Made by a program: the position numbers and the translations under genes
Assembly: GCF_000147695.2 (NCBI RefSeq)
Contig: NC_015958.1
Span: forward strand, 1,852,001-1,916,000
Direction: 5' to 3'
Length of the DNA: 64,000 bases
Origin: Thermoanaerobacter wiegelii Rt8.B1
Lineage (GTDB): Bacteria; Bacillota; Thermoanaerobacteria; Thermoanaerobacterales; Thermoanaerobacteraceae
In this document: piece by piece, positions 44,007-54,464 of the stretch
How positions within the stretch are numbered: the stretch's first letter is position 1
Layout of the letters: each line of letters starts with the position of its first letter
The notes under the pieces: generated by a model
What the model was told of the DNA's origin: nothing
The model's database searches: none
The model's input: only the letters and a program-made list of their open reading frames with translations

Positions 44007-44733
44007 TATTCATCATCCTTACATATTTAATAAAAACATCTTCAAGTGACTCAAGATTATTAGCCTTTTTTATATCAGAAGGCGTACCAAAAGCCATCAA
44101 TTTTCCATTAAATATAAATGCCGTCAGATCACATATTTCTGCTTCTTCCATGTAATGAGTAGTTACTAAAATTGACATGCCATCATTAGCAAGGCTTTTT
44201 ATAATGTCCCAAAACATCCTTCTTGATAAGGGATCAACTCCTGATGTAGGTTCATCAAGAATTAACAACTTAGGACTGTGCAATATAGCACAACCTAAGG
44301 CAAGACGTTGTTTTAATCCACCTGATAGCGCAAAAACCATCTGTTTTTCTCTACCAAGAAGTCCCATCAATTCAACAATCTGCTTAATTTTCTCCTTTGT
44401 TTCTTTCTTATTAAGTCCATAAACACTCGCATAAAAATTTAAATTTTCAATAACAGTTAAATCTTCGTAAAGGCTAAACTTTTGAGACATATACCCTATA
44501 GATTTTTTTATTTTTTCACTTTCTTTTTCAATATCATAACCTAATACTTTTCCTTCTCCTGATGTGGGCTTTAAAATACCGCAAATCATTCGTATTGTCG
44601 TGGATTTTCCTGAACCATTTGGACCTAAGAGGCCGAATATTTTATGAGGTGGAACTTGTAACGTAAGCTTGTCTACAGCAGTTATATTGCCAAATCGCTT
44701 TGTCAATTCTCTTAAATTTATAACATATTTCAT
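43999..44733 (-). CDS. ABC transporter ATP-binding protein
   Basis: 244 residues: Walker A GLLGPNGSGKSTTIRM, Q-loop MSQKFSLYEDL, signature LSGGLKQRLALGCA, Walker B LLILDEPTSGVDP, H-loop TTHYMEEAE. This is the ABC-2 exporter type (YbhF/CcmA-like). Lies between the membrane-fusion lipoprotein and the permease genes in a three-gene operon. Confidence 0.95.
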   Translation of the reverse strand: MKYVINLRELTKRFGNITAVDKLTLQVPPHKIFGLLGPNGSGKSTTIRMICGILKPTSGEGKVLGYDIEKESEKIKKSIGYMSQKFSLYEDLTVIENLNFYASVYGLNKKETKEKIKQIVELMGLLGREKQMVFALSGGLKQRLALGCAILHSPKLLILDEPTSGVDPLSRRMFWDIIKSLANDGMSILVTTHYMEEAEICDLTAFIFNGKLMAFGTPSDIKKANNLESLEDVFIKYVRMMNNE

Positions 44734-44744
44734 AGCTCCACCTT

Positions 44745-45494
44745 CTATTCATTGATAATTACATCTGCCAGCATTCCAGGTTTTAAATCCTTTACGTGAT
44801 CGAGGACTTGAACTTTTACTTGGTATACTACATCTTCTTTCGATGATTTTGTCACAGTATTTTTGGGAGTGAATTCGCCGTTTGATGAAATATAAGTAAT
44901 CTTTCCTTTAATTGAATCTTTTATAGAATCTACTTTTATACTTACTTCCTGGTTTAAAGAAACCTTGTATAAATATTTCTCTGGTATATAAATCTTTACA
45001 AAAAGATTGCTTAAATCAGATATTTGTGCAATATTTCCTCCTGCCATTGCTATTTCTCCAGCATTAATGTAAATATTAGTTATAATACCATCAATCGGAG
45101 AAGTTATTGTACCCTTTTCAATCATAAGGTTTGCTAAATCATAATTTGCTTGAGCCTCGTCTACATTTAATTTTGCTATATCCGCTTGATTTTTAGGCCC
45201 ATTTTTAATCTGGTCATATTTTAGTTTAGCTATCTCTAAATTGGCTTTGGCAATTCTAGCCTGCTCCTTGTATTGACTTACATCTATTAAAGCTATTTTA
45301 TCTCCTTTTTTAATTTCTTCTCCTTCTTTTACATATAAATCAGTGATACGACCAGAAACTTCTGATTGTACATATACGGTTGTGGCTTCTATTGTGCCTG
45401 TGTACAGATTTTCTTGTGAATTTGAATTAGAACAACCTGAAGAAATGATGCTAAATGTAATTACTGCAATAATTAACAAATACAATCGCTTCAT
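44745..45494 (-). CDS. HlyD-family membrane-fusion-like lipoprotein
   Basis: About 249 residues from the ATG at 45494 (GGAGAGGAGAATTAATT before it); a longer frame upstream lacks a ribosome binding site. The signal peptide ends in SSGCSN (lipobox). The biotinyl-lipoyl-like half-motifs TTVYVQSEVSGRITDLYVKE and a central coiled-coil helix (RIAKANLEIAKLKYDQI) are typical of HlyD adaptor proteins. In a Gram-positive cell it would sit outside the membrane and serve the ABC-2 exporter downstream. Confidence 0.9.
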   Translation of the reverse strand: MKRLYLLIIAVITFSIISSGCSNSNSQENLYTGTIEATTVYVQSEVSGRITDLYVKEGEEIKKGDKIALIDVSQYKEQARIAKANLEIAKLKYDQIKNGPKNQADIAKLNVDEAQANYDLANLMIEKGTITSPIDGIITNIYINAGEIAMAGGNIAQISDLSNLFVKIYIPEKYLYKVSLNQEVSIKVDSIKDSIKGKITYISSNGEFTPKNTVTKSSKEDVVYQVKVQVLDHVKDLKPGMLADVIINE

Positions 45495-45874
45495 AATTAA
45501 TTCTCCTCTCCGATTTAATTCCATAAATATGAACCCTTACAGTCATTTTAAACACTTATTTATGTTCTTTCCGTCTCTTACCCATCTACTTATTTATTTT
45601 TAATTATATTTATTCAAGAAAAACCTGTCAATATAGAAGATTTAACCATTTATCAAATCTACTTAATCATTCATTTCGCGTTTGCAGGAAATACTTAAAA
45701 ATTTAGTCTTTCTTAAAAATTTTTAACTTCAAAAATGAATTTTGGGATAGTATAATATTCTCAATTAGAAAATAAAAGTTTTTGAAAGCAATATGTCCAA
45801 AGAAAGAAGGGGTTATTGCAAATTGCAAAATTGAAAATTAAAATCACCACAAATGCGAAAGGGGAGTCGTGTTA

Positions 45875-46774
45875 ATGCATTACAAAATATCAAGCGAAAA
45901 TCATATATTTATTTTTTCAAAAGATAATAAACCTGTACTATTTGTAAAAGAAGGCGATGAAGTAGAGATTGAAACATTAGATTGCTTTTCAAATCAAATC
46001 AAGTCAAATGAAGATAAGCTCGAATCAATGGATTGGAACAAGGTAAACCCTGCAACAGGCCCTATTTATGTTGAAGGTGCAAAAGAAGGAAATGTTTTGG
46101 AAATTACAATTAAAAAAATTGAAATAGCAGATAAAGGAGTAGTAGCAACAGGTAAAGATTTAGGGGTATTGGGAGATTTAATGGAGGAACTGTATTCCAG
46201 AGTAGTTTATATAAAAGATGGGAACGTTATTTTTAACGAAAAAGTTTCTCTGCCAATTAAACCTATGATAGGAGTAATAGGGGTTTCACCAAAAGAAGGT
46301 AATATAAACTGTGGAACACCAGGTTCTCATGGTGGAAACATGGACACAACACTTATTGGTGAAGGCGCAAAACTTTACTTGCCAGTATTCGTAGAGGGTG
46401 CATTGTTCGCTTTGGGAGACTTACATGCTGCAATGGGAGATGGAGAAGTAGGAGTATCAGGTGTAGAAGTGGCAGGTTCTGTTACCGTAGAGTTTAGAGT
46501 TTTGAAGAACTTCAAACTTTCTAACCCAATAGTAAAAACAAAAGATGTAACAGCAACAATAGTATCAAATGAATCTTTAGATGAAGCAGTAAAAGTAGCA
46601 GTTCACGATATGGCAAAACTATTCCGAAGCTTTACTAAATTATCAATAGAAGAGATAGCTACACTTTTTAGCATAGCAGGAAATGTACAGATTTCACAAG
46701 TAGTAGATCCACTTAAAACTGTGCGCTTTTCTTTGCCAAACTGGGTATTAGATAGTTACGGAATAGCATTTTAG
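45875..46774 (+). CDS. Acetamidase/formamidase family protein
   Basis: About 299 residues starting MHYKISSENHIFIFSKDN at 45875; an in-frame GTG two codons upstream is too close to GGGGAG. NPATGPIYVEGAKEGNVLEI, MIGVIGVSPKEG, CGTPGSHGGNMDTTLIGEG and DLHAAMGDGEVGVSGVE are strong signatures of the family, which hydrolyses short amides to ammonia and carboxylate. The permease gene follows after 14 bp, suggesting uptake and breakdown of an amide or amino-acid derivative. Confidence 0.92.
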   Translation: MHYKISSENHIFIFSKDNKPVLFVKEGDEVEIETLDCFSNQIKSNEDKLESMDWNKVNPATGPIYVEGAKEGNVLEITIKKIEIADKGVVATGKDLGVLGDLMEELYSRVVYIKDGNVIFNEKVSLPIKPMIGVIGVSPKEGNINCGTPGSHGGNMDTTLIGEGAKLYLPVFVEGALFALGDLHAAMGDGEVGVSGVEVAGSVTVEFRVLKNFKLSNPIVKTKDVTATIVSNESLDEAVKVAVHDMAKLFRSFTKLSIEEIATLFSIAGNVQISQVVDPLKTVRFSLPNWVLDSYGIAF

Positions 46775-46788
46775 AGGAGGAAAAAGAT

Positions 46789-48150
46789 ATGGAAAACAAA
46801 AACGATACCTCATTAGAAAGTTTTGGATATAAGCAAGAACTAAAAAGAAGTTTGATAATTTGGGATTTAATAATATACGGACTTATATTTATGGTTCCTA
46901 TTGCACCTTTTGGTATTTATGGGTTTGTCGCTGATATCTCAAAAGGAATGGTCGCACTTGCCTATGCAATTGGAATAGTGGGAATGATATTTACTGCTTT
47001 TAGCTATGCGTCAATGTCTGAAGCTTTTCCGATTGCTGGCTCTGTTTATTCATATGCAACTCAAGGTTTGAATAAAGTTATCGGTTTTTTTACCGGATGG
47101 GTCATTTTATTGGATTATTTATTAGTACCTGCGCTCCTTTATGTTGTCAGTGCAGCCGCTTTGAATGGAATATTTCCTTCTGTCCCTGTCATAGTATGGG
47201 CACTAGCATTTATTGTAATAAATACAATAATCAATATTGTAGGAATTGAAGTTACTGCTAAGTTTAATAAAATTGTATTAATACTTGAACTTTTAGTATT
47301 AGCTGTATTCATTGCTGTTGGAGCTTTTGCAATTTCCCATGGCGTTGGCGGAGCAAAATTTTCATTTAAAGCTTTTTATGACCCCCAAAATTTTAGCTTA
47401 AGCCTTGTAATGAGCGCTGTCTCTATCGCAGTTTTAAGTTTTCTTGGATTTGATGGAATAAGCACCCTTGCAGAAGAAACTGTAGGAGGGAAAAAAACCG
47501 TAGGAAGAGCAACTGTATTAGCGCTTTTATTCGCCGGCACACTCTTTATACTTCAGACATGGATAGCATCAATGATATGGCCTGACTATAGAACTTTTTC
47601 TAATCTCGATGTTGCTTTTTATGAGGTTGCTAACCGTGCAGGCGGAAAATGGCTTATGCTCACTACTTCTTTAGCAACAGCTTTTGCTTGGGGAATAGCC
47701 AATTCACTAGCAGCATAGGCTGCAGTTTCAAGAGTGCTGTTCAGCATGGCTAGAGACAAAAACTTGCCTGAATTTTTGTCAAAAGTCCATCCGAAATATA
47801 AAACTCCTTATATAGCAACAATCGCAATCGCTGTACTTTCTGCTATTCTTGTAATCATTTATAGTGATAAAATAGCTGATCTGACTTCTGTTATAAATTT
47901 TGGTGCATTAACTTCATTTTTAGTTTTGCATATTACAGTTATAACATACTTTGTTATAAAGCAGTATTCAAAGAATATATTAAACCATTTAGTATATCCA
48001 ATTTTGGGATTTTTAGTTATTTTCTATGTTTGGATAAATCTTAACCTACATGCCAAAATTCTTGGCGCTGCCTGGATTTTAATAGGAATAATTTACTATA
48101 TCGTGTTAAAATTTGTGTTAAAACTTAAACCAGAAGAACTTAACGTGTAA
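46789..48150 (+). pseudogene. APC-family amino acid permease with internal amber codon
   Basis: The reading frame is intact over 453 codons except for TAG at 47716-47718, between NSLAA and AAVSRVLFSMARDKNLP. In related permeases this place reads AxQAAVSRxLxxMARD, so the amber codon most simply replaces CAG (Gln). Upstream are PFGIYGFVADISKGM and EAFPIAGSVYSYATQGLNK typical of APC permeases; downstream are the last four membrane segments. A truncated 309-residue protein would lack them. GAGGAGG ribosome binding site. Probably a recent nonsense mutation or a base-call error. Confidence 0.85.
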
Positions 48151-48170
48151 AAAAGAACATTAAAAAATTT

Positions 48171-48195
48171 GCCCACCACAAAGGGTGGGTTTTTA
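48171..48195. terminator. Bidirectional terminator between permease and beta-galactosidase genes
   Basis: 7-bp stem around CCCACC/GGGTGG with a 5-base loop, followed by TTTTT on plus and by AAATTTTTT-type sequence on minus. It lies between convergent genes. Confidence 0.8.
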
Positions 48196-50430
48196 ATATC
48201 CTATTGACTTAGTTTTTATAGATACATTGCTTTCTTCCGCTACATAATGAGATTTAGCTTTTAGAATAATTTCTCCTGGCTTCCGTGTTGATTTTACATA
48301 AACTGCTCCTCTTCCTGCTTCTAATGTCAATGGATTTTCCCCAATCAGTATTCCTTCACCTTCTATTTCAAATGATACTGGTATATTAGCATATGGAAGA
48401 ATAGATCCATTTTCATCTACAACACTTACAACAACCCTTGTACAATCAGCGCCATCTGCCATAATCTCATTATCATCACAAGAGAGAATTAATTTATTGG
48501 GTTTTCCATATGTCCTTAATGTATGCCTTGCTACTTCTTTACCATTTATTAAACCTACCGCAGTAATAGAAGCATTATTAGCTTTTATCGCCATATCCAT
48601 ATAGTTAACTCCCAGTTGATTTAATGAAAATTCGAATGGCGGATAGGGCAGACTTGGAAAGTCAACTCTATTAGGCATTTGCTTCATTACAAACTTATCG
48701 TTTATATAAAGTTCTATTTCTTCACAATTGCTAAATACAAGCAATTTGTCACCGTTTTCTTCTCTAAATGATGGTATTAAGTACGAAGCTATAAACACAT
48801 AGGGCCCATATAAGTGAGGATCGGCCTGGCTTCTGTAAAAATGAGCTGCAAATTTTGGAAGTCTAAATATATCACAGACTCCATGATAGCATATATTGTC
48901 TCCTGAACCAAAAGCACTTGTGGTATTATAATCAAATGCACACCATCCTGATGCACCAGCCATGTTTGGTATCCCATATTGTTTGTCTTGGATAAGAGCA
49001 TGCAACCTTGCATGAGTAATAAGTCGATTAACGTTATCATAAGATTTTGTCGGATACATGTGACCCATATATTCTGTTACCATATACTTTTTGTGATTTG
49101 GAAGTTGTATTTTGCCTTCTAAATTGTATATAAAGTCGTTATATGTAAATACATCTTCAAGTTTTTCACTATCTCTTAAATATCTAACACCACCTGTTGG
49201 TCTACTCCTATCTAACTTATGCGCTATCTCGTTTGTTTGTACATAAAAGTCATGGTCGTCAAGAGACTCATTAATTCGCACACCCCACATAAATATACAA
49301 GGATGATTTCTATCTCTTAAAATCATTTCTTTTAAATTCTCTTTCGCAATACTTTTCCAATTTTCATCGCCTATATGCTGCCATCCAGGTATCTCTTCAA
49401 AAACTAACAAGCCTATTTCATCACATCTATCCAAAAATGAAACAGCCTGCGGATAATGTGACGTCCTAACATAATTTAATCCCAATTCATACTTTAATAT
49501 ATCTGCATCTTTTTTTTGAACCCTATCCGGCATAGCACCGCCAACATAAGGAAAAGTCTGATGTCTGTTTAATCCTCTTAATTTTAAAGGTTCACCATTA
49601 ATATAAAATTTGCCGTCATCTCTAAATTCAACTGTCCTTATTCCTGTTCTAAAAGTATAATTATCTAAAATTTCATTCTCTGCAACAAGTTTTACAGACA
49701 CATTATATAAATACGGATGATCTGGATGCCAAGTTAATGGATTCTCCATCTTTATTCGCTGTACAATCTCCTTTTGCATGTCTTTAACATCAGTAACCGA
49801 AGATGAACACACAACACCTTCTTTATTTATAACCTCTGTCAATATTTTTGCATTCCTTACCTCTTTACCTTCGATGGTTGTAGTAATTGAAATTTCCGCA
49901 ACAGAATCTTGCAATTTATCAACAACAAAATAAACATCTTTTATATGGGTATCATTTAAAATTTTCAGCCATACATTTCTGTATATTCCACCAAACAACA
50001 TATAATCTACAAGATGACCTTCCGGAGGAATATCTTTACGTTCTCTTGAATCCACTTGTACAGCAATTAAATTTTCAAAATTGCCATATTTGACATATTC
50101 TGTAATGTCAAATTCAAAAGGAGTATATCCTCCTTTATGTTCTCCTACGAATTCGCCATTTACATAAACCTTCGCAACAGTCATAACACCTTCAAAATGA
50201 ATATAAACCTTTTTCCCTTTGTATCTCTCATCTACTTTAAAGTGTTTTCTGTACCATGAAACAAACCTGTAGTCTTCTTCTTTAAAATAGTGGTGAGGAA
50301 ATGTTTTGTTTGCATGAGGAAGACTAACAACTTCAAAATTGCTCTCATCAAAATCAAATTTATATGCATCATTTAAGTCTTCAGGAATATATAGCCAATC
50401 TACATTAAAATTCAATACTTCTCTACCCAT
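48193..50430 (-). CDS. lacZ: GH2 family beta-galactosidase
   Basis: 745 residues with the GH2 order: sugar-binding jelly roll (1-170, YKGKKVYIHFEGVMTVAKVYV), immunoglobulin-like domain (180-280), TIM barrel (LRGLNRHQTFPYVG; acid/base Glu in RINESLDDHDF; nucleophile Glu in MVTEYMGHMY) and C-terminal Ig-like domains (DUF4982 and Big-type). No signal peptide. Cleaves beta-galactosides or a related beta-glycoside in the cytoplasm. Overlaps the alpha-galactosidase gene by eight bases. The sugar specificity is inferred from context. Confidence 0.88.
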   Translation of the reverse strand: MGREVLNFNVDWLYIPEDLNDAYKFDFDESNFEVVSLPHANKTFPHHYFKEEDYRFVSWYRKHFKVDERYKGKKVYIHFEGVMTVAKVYVNGEFVGEHKGGYTPFEFDITEYVKYGNFENLIAVQVDSRERKDIPPEGHLVDYMLFGGIYRNVWLKILNDTHIKDVYFVVDKLQDSVAEISITTTIEGKEVRNAKILTEVINKEGVVCSSSVTDVKDMQKEIVQRIKMENPLTWHPDHPYLYNVSVKLVAENEILDNYTFRTGIRTVEFRDDGKFYINGEPLKLRGLNRHQTFPYVGGAMPDRVQKKDADILKYELGLNYVRTSHYPQAVSFLDRCDEIGLLVFEEIPGWQHIGDENWKSIAKENLKEMILRDRNHPCIFMWGVRINESLDDHDFYVQTNEIAHKLDRSRPTGGVRYLRDSEKLEDVFTYNDFIYNLEGKIQLPNHKKYMVTEYMGHMYPTKSYDNVNRLITHARLHALIQDKQYGIPNMAGASGWCAFDYNTTSAFGSGDNICYHGVCDIFRLPKFAAHFYRSQADPHLYGPYVFIASYLIPSFREENGDKLLVFSNCEEIELYINDKFVMKQMPNRVDFPSLPYPPFEFSLNQLGVNYMDMAIKANNASITAVGLINGKEVARHTLRTYGKPNKLILSCDDNEIMADGADCTRVVVSVVDENGSILPYANIPVSFEIEGEGILIGENPLTLEAGRGAVYVKSTRKPGEIILKAKSHYVAEESNVSIKTKSIGY

Positions 50431-52621
50431 CTTTAATACTCTCCTCCTTAAAATGCATCATAATGCTCTGAAAATCTCCTTTAAGTTCTGGAAGTATTAT
50501 TCCTGCATACATTAACTCATCACCACAATATACACTATTATCATCTTCTAAAACATAATTGAAATCTGGTTTTATTCCCTTTAGATAAAGTCTTTTAATA
50601 GGTTCATTTGCTCCTCCCAAAACTCTAAAATAATAGAGCAAAAATTCTCTTTTATCCTCAGAAACAATCAACCAAGCAGTTTCATTCCCTTCAAAGGGAC
50701 TTAACAATCGATAAAAATCTCCAAATTGCACCAGTTTCCTAATCTCTTTATACTTCTCAACATACTTCTTTATTTCCTCTTTTTCTTCACTGCTCAATTT
50801 TGCCAAATCAAGTTCAAAGCCAAAATTAGCTGACATTGCTACATGTGCACGTATTTTTAACGGCGTAATTCTGTTAACTTGATGATTTGGTACAGCAGAT
50901 ATGTGGCTTCCCATGGAAATAAGAGGATAAACTATACTTGTACCATACTGTATTTTAAGTCTTTCAATTGCATCTGTATCATCACTAGTCCAAGTCTGGG
51001 GCATATAATAAAGCATTCCAGGGTCAAAACGACCGCCACCACCAGCACAACTTTCAAACAAAACATCAGGAAACCTTGTCGTTATTTCTTCTAATATTCT
51101 GTAAAGTCCAAGAATATATCTGTGAGCAGTTTCTCTTTGTCTTTCAGGAGGCAAAAGTGCAGAGCCTATCTCTGTCATATTTCTATTCATATCCCATTTT
51201 ACATAACTTATGTTGGCGCTTTCCAAAATATCTGACACTACTTTTATAATATAATCTTGTACATCTTTTCGTGATAAGTCCAATACAAGTTGATTTCTGC
51301 TTTCACTTCTCGGCCTATTAGGTACATGTATACACCAATCGGGATGCTCTCTATAGAGGTCACTATCAGGAGACACCATTTCTGGTTCCATCCATAATCC
51401 AAATTTTAAACCTAAAGAATTTATCCCTTTTGCAAGGCCATCCAAACCACTTGGAATCTTTTCTTTATTTACAAACCAATCTCCCAGTGAAGAATTGTCA
51501 GAATTTCTCTTTCCAAACCATCCATCGTCAAGAACAAACAATTCAATACCCAAATCTTTAGCTTCTTTAGCAAGTTCTTTAAGTTTTTCTTCGGTAAAAT
51601 CAAAATAAGTGGCTTCCCAATTGTTTATAAGAATTGGTCTTTCTTTGTCCTTAAATTTACTTCTCATAAGTCTATTTCTGTACAGTTTGTGATAGGTATT
51701 TGACATTTTATTTAAGCCACTATCCGAATAAACCATAACGACTTCTGGTGTTTGAAATGTTTCACCTGGTTTTAAAAGCCATGAAAAATCAAATGGATTA
51801 ATTCCCATAGAGACTCTCGCCATCTTATATTGATCCACTTCTACTTGTGCCAAGAAATTGCCACTGTAAACAAGGCTAAATCCATACACATCTCCATGCC
51901 ATTCATCAGCGTCTTTCCTTAAAAGTGCTATAAAAGGATTTTGCTGATGGCTGCTTGCACCTCTTCTGCTTTCAATAGACTGAACTCCAAGAGTAAGTGG
52001 TCTTCTTATAACATGTCTTTCTCTCGCCCAAGCCCCTGACAATTGAAGCATGTCAAACTTATCATCACTAAAATCAACATTCATAGACAAAGCTCTTAAC
52101 AATTTTATGTCTTCTTTTCCCATGTTTTCAAATCTCACTGACCTTGTGATAACATCATAATCTCTAAATGCCGTGTAAATTAAATTTACTTTTAAATTTG
52201 CTACTTTATCATATAACTCTATTTCAAGAGTATCAGCTTCATCTTCATTTTCAACATAAGTAGCCGGAAGCCCTTCTAATTTAGGTTTACCTTTATAGAT
52301 CTTGTGAGATAGGTATCTTAAATCAGAAATAGTAGAACCATTTTCAAGCTGAATTTGATACGCAGGACTTCTAAAATCAGTATTGCCATACGCAGGATAT
52401 TCTTGAGGCATTACCTCAAATGAAAAATTTCTCCTTTGCTCCACAACTGCTACATATACTTTTTCTACTTCAGAACTTAAATGAATAGTACTTTCATCTT
52501 TTATCCTTTTGCCAAAATAAACATGAAACAGACGACCATAAGTACTCACATATACTACATAACTTGTATCCTTTGCTACAAGGTGAAACGTTTTTGTTTT
52601 TTCATCATAATATATAGCCAT
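50423..52621 (-). CDS. GH36 alpha-galactosidase
   Basis: 732 residues. ELFVLDDGWFGKRN, VKWDMNRNMTE (nucleophile Asp, about 480) and ESCAGGGGRFDPGML (acid/base Asp, about 550) are the GH36 active-site motifs. It releases galactose from melibiose, raffinose and galacto-oligosaccharides. The ATG at 52621 has no close ribosome binding site; the good one (AAAGGAGGGA) serves an out-of-frame 21-codon ORF that overlaps the start. Translation may depend on it. Fourth gene of the galactoside operon. Confidence 0.93.
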   Translation of the reverse strand: MAIYYDEKTKTFHLVAKDTSYVVYVSTYGRLFHVYFGKRIKDESTIHLSSEVEKVYVAVVEQRRNFSFEVMPQEYPAYGNTDFRSPAYQIQLENGSTISDLRYLSHKIYKGKPKLEGLPATYVENEDEADTLEIELYDKVANLKVNLIYTAFRDYDVITRSVRFENMGKEDIKLLRALSMNVDFSDDKFDMLQLSGAWARERHVIRRPLTLGVQSIESRRGASSHQQNPFIALLRKDADEWHGDVYGFSLVYSGNFLAQVEVDQYKMARVSMGINPFDFSWLLKPGETFQTPEVVMVYSDSGLNKMSNTYHKLYRNRLMRSKFKDKERPILINNWEATYFDFTEEKLKELAKEAKDLGIELFVLDDGWFGKRNSDNSSLGDWFVNKEKIPSGLDGLAKGINSLGLKFGLWMEPEMVSPDSDLYREHPDWCIHVPNRPRSESRNQLVLDLSRKDVQDYIIKVVSDILESANISYVKWDMNRNMTEIGSALLPPERQRETAHRYILGLYRILEEITTRFPDVLFESCAGGGGRFDPGMLYYMPQTWTSDDTDAIERLKIQYGTSIVYPLISMGSHISAVPNHQVNRITPLKIRAHVAMSANFGFELDLAKLSSEEKEEIKKYVEKYKEIRKLVQFGDFYRLLSPFEGNETAWLIVSEDKREFLLYYFRVLGGANEPIKRLYLKGIKPDFNYVLEDDNSVYCGDELMYAGIILPELKGDFQSIMMHFKEESIKDG

Positions 52622-52641
52622 TTTGGTTGGGTAAAAGCCAT
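52576..52641 (-). CDS. Possible leader peptide overlapping the alpha-galactosidase start
   Basis: A 21-codon ORF, M-A-F-T-Q-P-K-W-L-Y-I-M-M-K-K, starts at 52641 immediately after AAAGGAGGGA and ends with TAG at 52576-52578, inside the alpha-galactosidase gene. The larger gene's own ATG at 52621 lacks a Shine-Dalgarno sequence. Translational coupling is possible; a sequence error or a non-coding coincidence are alternatives. Confidence 0.35.
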   Translation of the reverse strand: MAFTQPKWLYIMMKKQKRFTL

Positions 52642-52687
52642 TCCCTCCTTTCTGTAAAAAATCAAGACCAGTTTAAAATTGAGCATT

Positions 52688-53506
52688 TTATTGTTTGACA
52701 GCTCCAGTCATACCTTGCACGAAATATTTCTGTAGTGCAAAAAATATAATTAGGGTAGGTAATGTAGCTATTACAATTGCGGTCATAATAACTCCATACT
52801 CAGGAAAATATGCAGATGACAAGTTTGATATCAAAAGAGTCATTGTTTTTTGATTATCTGTTTGAAGCACTATAAGTGGCCATAAATAAGAATTCCAACT
52901 TGTTGTAAAAGAAAAAATTGCTGCTGCAGCATAAGTAGATTTCATTGATGGTACCACTATAGAAAAAAAGGTTCTTATTTCACTTGCACCATCAACACGC
53001 GCTGCCTCTATGATTTCTTTAGGAAAAGATTTGAAACTTTGTCTGAAAAAGAATATTATAAAGACTGATGCAATACTTGGCAAAATAACTCCAGCATGGG
53101 TATTTAAAAGTTTGAGTTCCACGATCAATCTAAATAAAGGAACCATAAGTGCTGCCAATGGTACCATCATTGTTAAAAGTATTATTCCATAAACAATTTC
53201 GCGGCGTTTGGAACTATATATTTCAAACCCATATGCTGCCATCGATGCTACTATTAAAGTACCAATCACAGTTAGACCTGATATTTTTATTGAATTTAAT
53301 AATATTCTGCCTAAATTGTATGACGTATTGAGAGTTATGAAATTATGAATTAATTGATCACCAAAAGTCATTTTCCCCTTTATCACATCAACAGCACTAT
53401 TTGTCATCCCTACTATCATCCAGTAAAACGGAAATACAGAAATTATAAACATTGTAACTAAAAAAACGTATATGATAATTGTGAATAAAAAATTTTTTGA
53501 TTTCAA
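52688..53506 (-). CDS. Sugar ABC transporter permease, MalG type (galactoside)
   Basis: 272 residues, six membrane segments, EAA loop EAARVDGASEIRTFFSIVVP near residue 190. Start overlaps the MalF-type gene stop by four bases. Channel subunit of the CUT1-type importer with the lipoprotein at 54526-55851; no ATPase gene nearby. Confidence 0.92.
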   Translation of the reverse strand: MKSKNFLFTIIIYVFLVTMFIISVFPFYWMIVGMTNSAVDVIKGKMTFGDQLIHNFITLNTSYNLGRILLNSIKISGLTVIGTLIVASMAAYGFEIYSSKRREIVYGIILLTMMVPLAALMVPLFRLIVELKLLNTHAGVILPSIASVFIIFFFRQSFKSFPKEIIEAARVDGASEIRTFFSIVVPSMKSTYAAAAIFSFTTSWNSYLWPLIVLQTDNQKTMTLLISNLSSAYFPEYGVIMTAIVIATLPTLIIFFALQKYFVQGMTGAVKQ

Positions 53507-54438
53507 CTTCTCTCACCTGCCACTTTAAATTGAATAACAGTAAGTATAGCAGCAAAAAATACTATGATATAAGATACAGCAGCAGCATATCCAAAATTGG
53601 GCATATATTTGAATGCAAGATTATAAATATACACAGATAACGTAAGTAACGAATTCCCTGGACCTATGCTAGAAGCCGTTACACCACCACTTGAAAGATT
53701 CATAGGTTCATCAAATAATTGTAAAGTTCCTATCGTTGACATGATAGTTGTGAAAACAATAATAGGTTTAAGCATCGGGATAGTTATATAAAAAAATTGC
53801 TGTATTTTATTTGCTCCATCTATTTCTGCCGATTCATATATCTCATATGGAATATTTTGTAACCCTGATAGATAAAAAACCATATTATACCCTGTCCATC
53901 TCCATGTCATCGCTATAATAAGTGTAACTTTTGCCCAAAAAGGATCCAATAACCAAGGAATAGGTTCTTTTATTATATGTAAATTTATCAAACTTGTATT
54001 TATAAAACCATCCAAGCTAAACATCATTTTGAATAAAACAGCATATGCAACAAGTGAAGTAACTGCAGGTAAAAATATACCTGTTCTAAAAAAACTTCGA
54101 AATTTAATACTTTTATCATTAAGAATGTTGGCAAGGACTAATGCTAAAAAGAGCATTATAGGCACTTGTATTATTAAAATCGTAAAAGTATTTTTCAAAG
54201 CTATCAAAAACATTTGGTCGTTAAAAAGTCTTAAATAATTATTTAATCCAACAAATTTTTGTACAATACCTCTAGAAGACATAGTTGAAAGATATAAAGA
54301 ATAAATTATTGGATAAAATAGAAAAGTTATAAGCAATATTAATGCGAAAAATGTAAAGCCCCATCCATATCTGTTTAAAATTCTTTCATAACTAACATTT
54401 TTGCTTTTTAACGGAGTTTGTGCTTCATTTCCAACCAT
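53503..54438 (-). CDS. Sugar ABC transporter permease, MalF type (galactoside)
   Basis: 311 residues, six membrane segments, EAA-like loop ESAEIDGANKIQQFFYITIP near residue 200. Pairs with the downstream MalG-type permease to import an oligosaccharide, probably an alpha- or beta-galactoside given the two galactosidases that follow. Confidence 0.92.
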   Translation of the reverse strand: MVGNEAQTPLKSKNVSYERILNRYGWGFTFFALILLITFLFYPIIYSLYLSTMSSRGIVQKFVGLNNYLRLFNDQMFLIALKNTFTILIIQVPIMLFLALVLANILNDKSIKFRSFFRTGIFLPAVTSLVAYAVLFKMMFSLDGFINTSLINLHIIKEPIPWLLDPFWAKVTLIIAMTWRWTGYNMVFYLSGLQNIPYEIYESAEIDGANKIQQFFYITIPMLKPIIVFTTIMSTIGTLQLFDEPMNLSSGGVTASSIGPGNSLLTLSVYIYNLAFKYMPNFGYAAAVSYIIVFFAAILTVIQFKVAGERS

Positions 54439-54464
54439 AAATTATTTCACCCCTTATTTAATCC

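Noticed and set aside
45525-45868. Possible riboswitch before the acetamidase gene
   Set aside because: Only a TATAAT-like box and short TTGCAA repeats are visible; no conserved aptamer or terminator stem.
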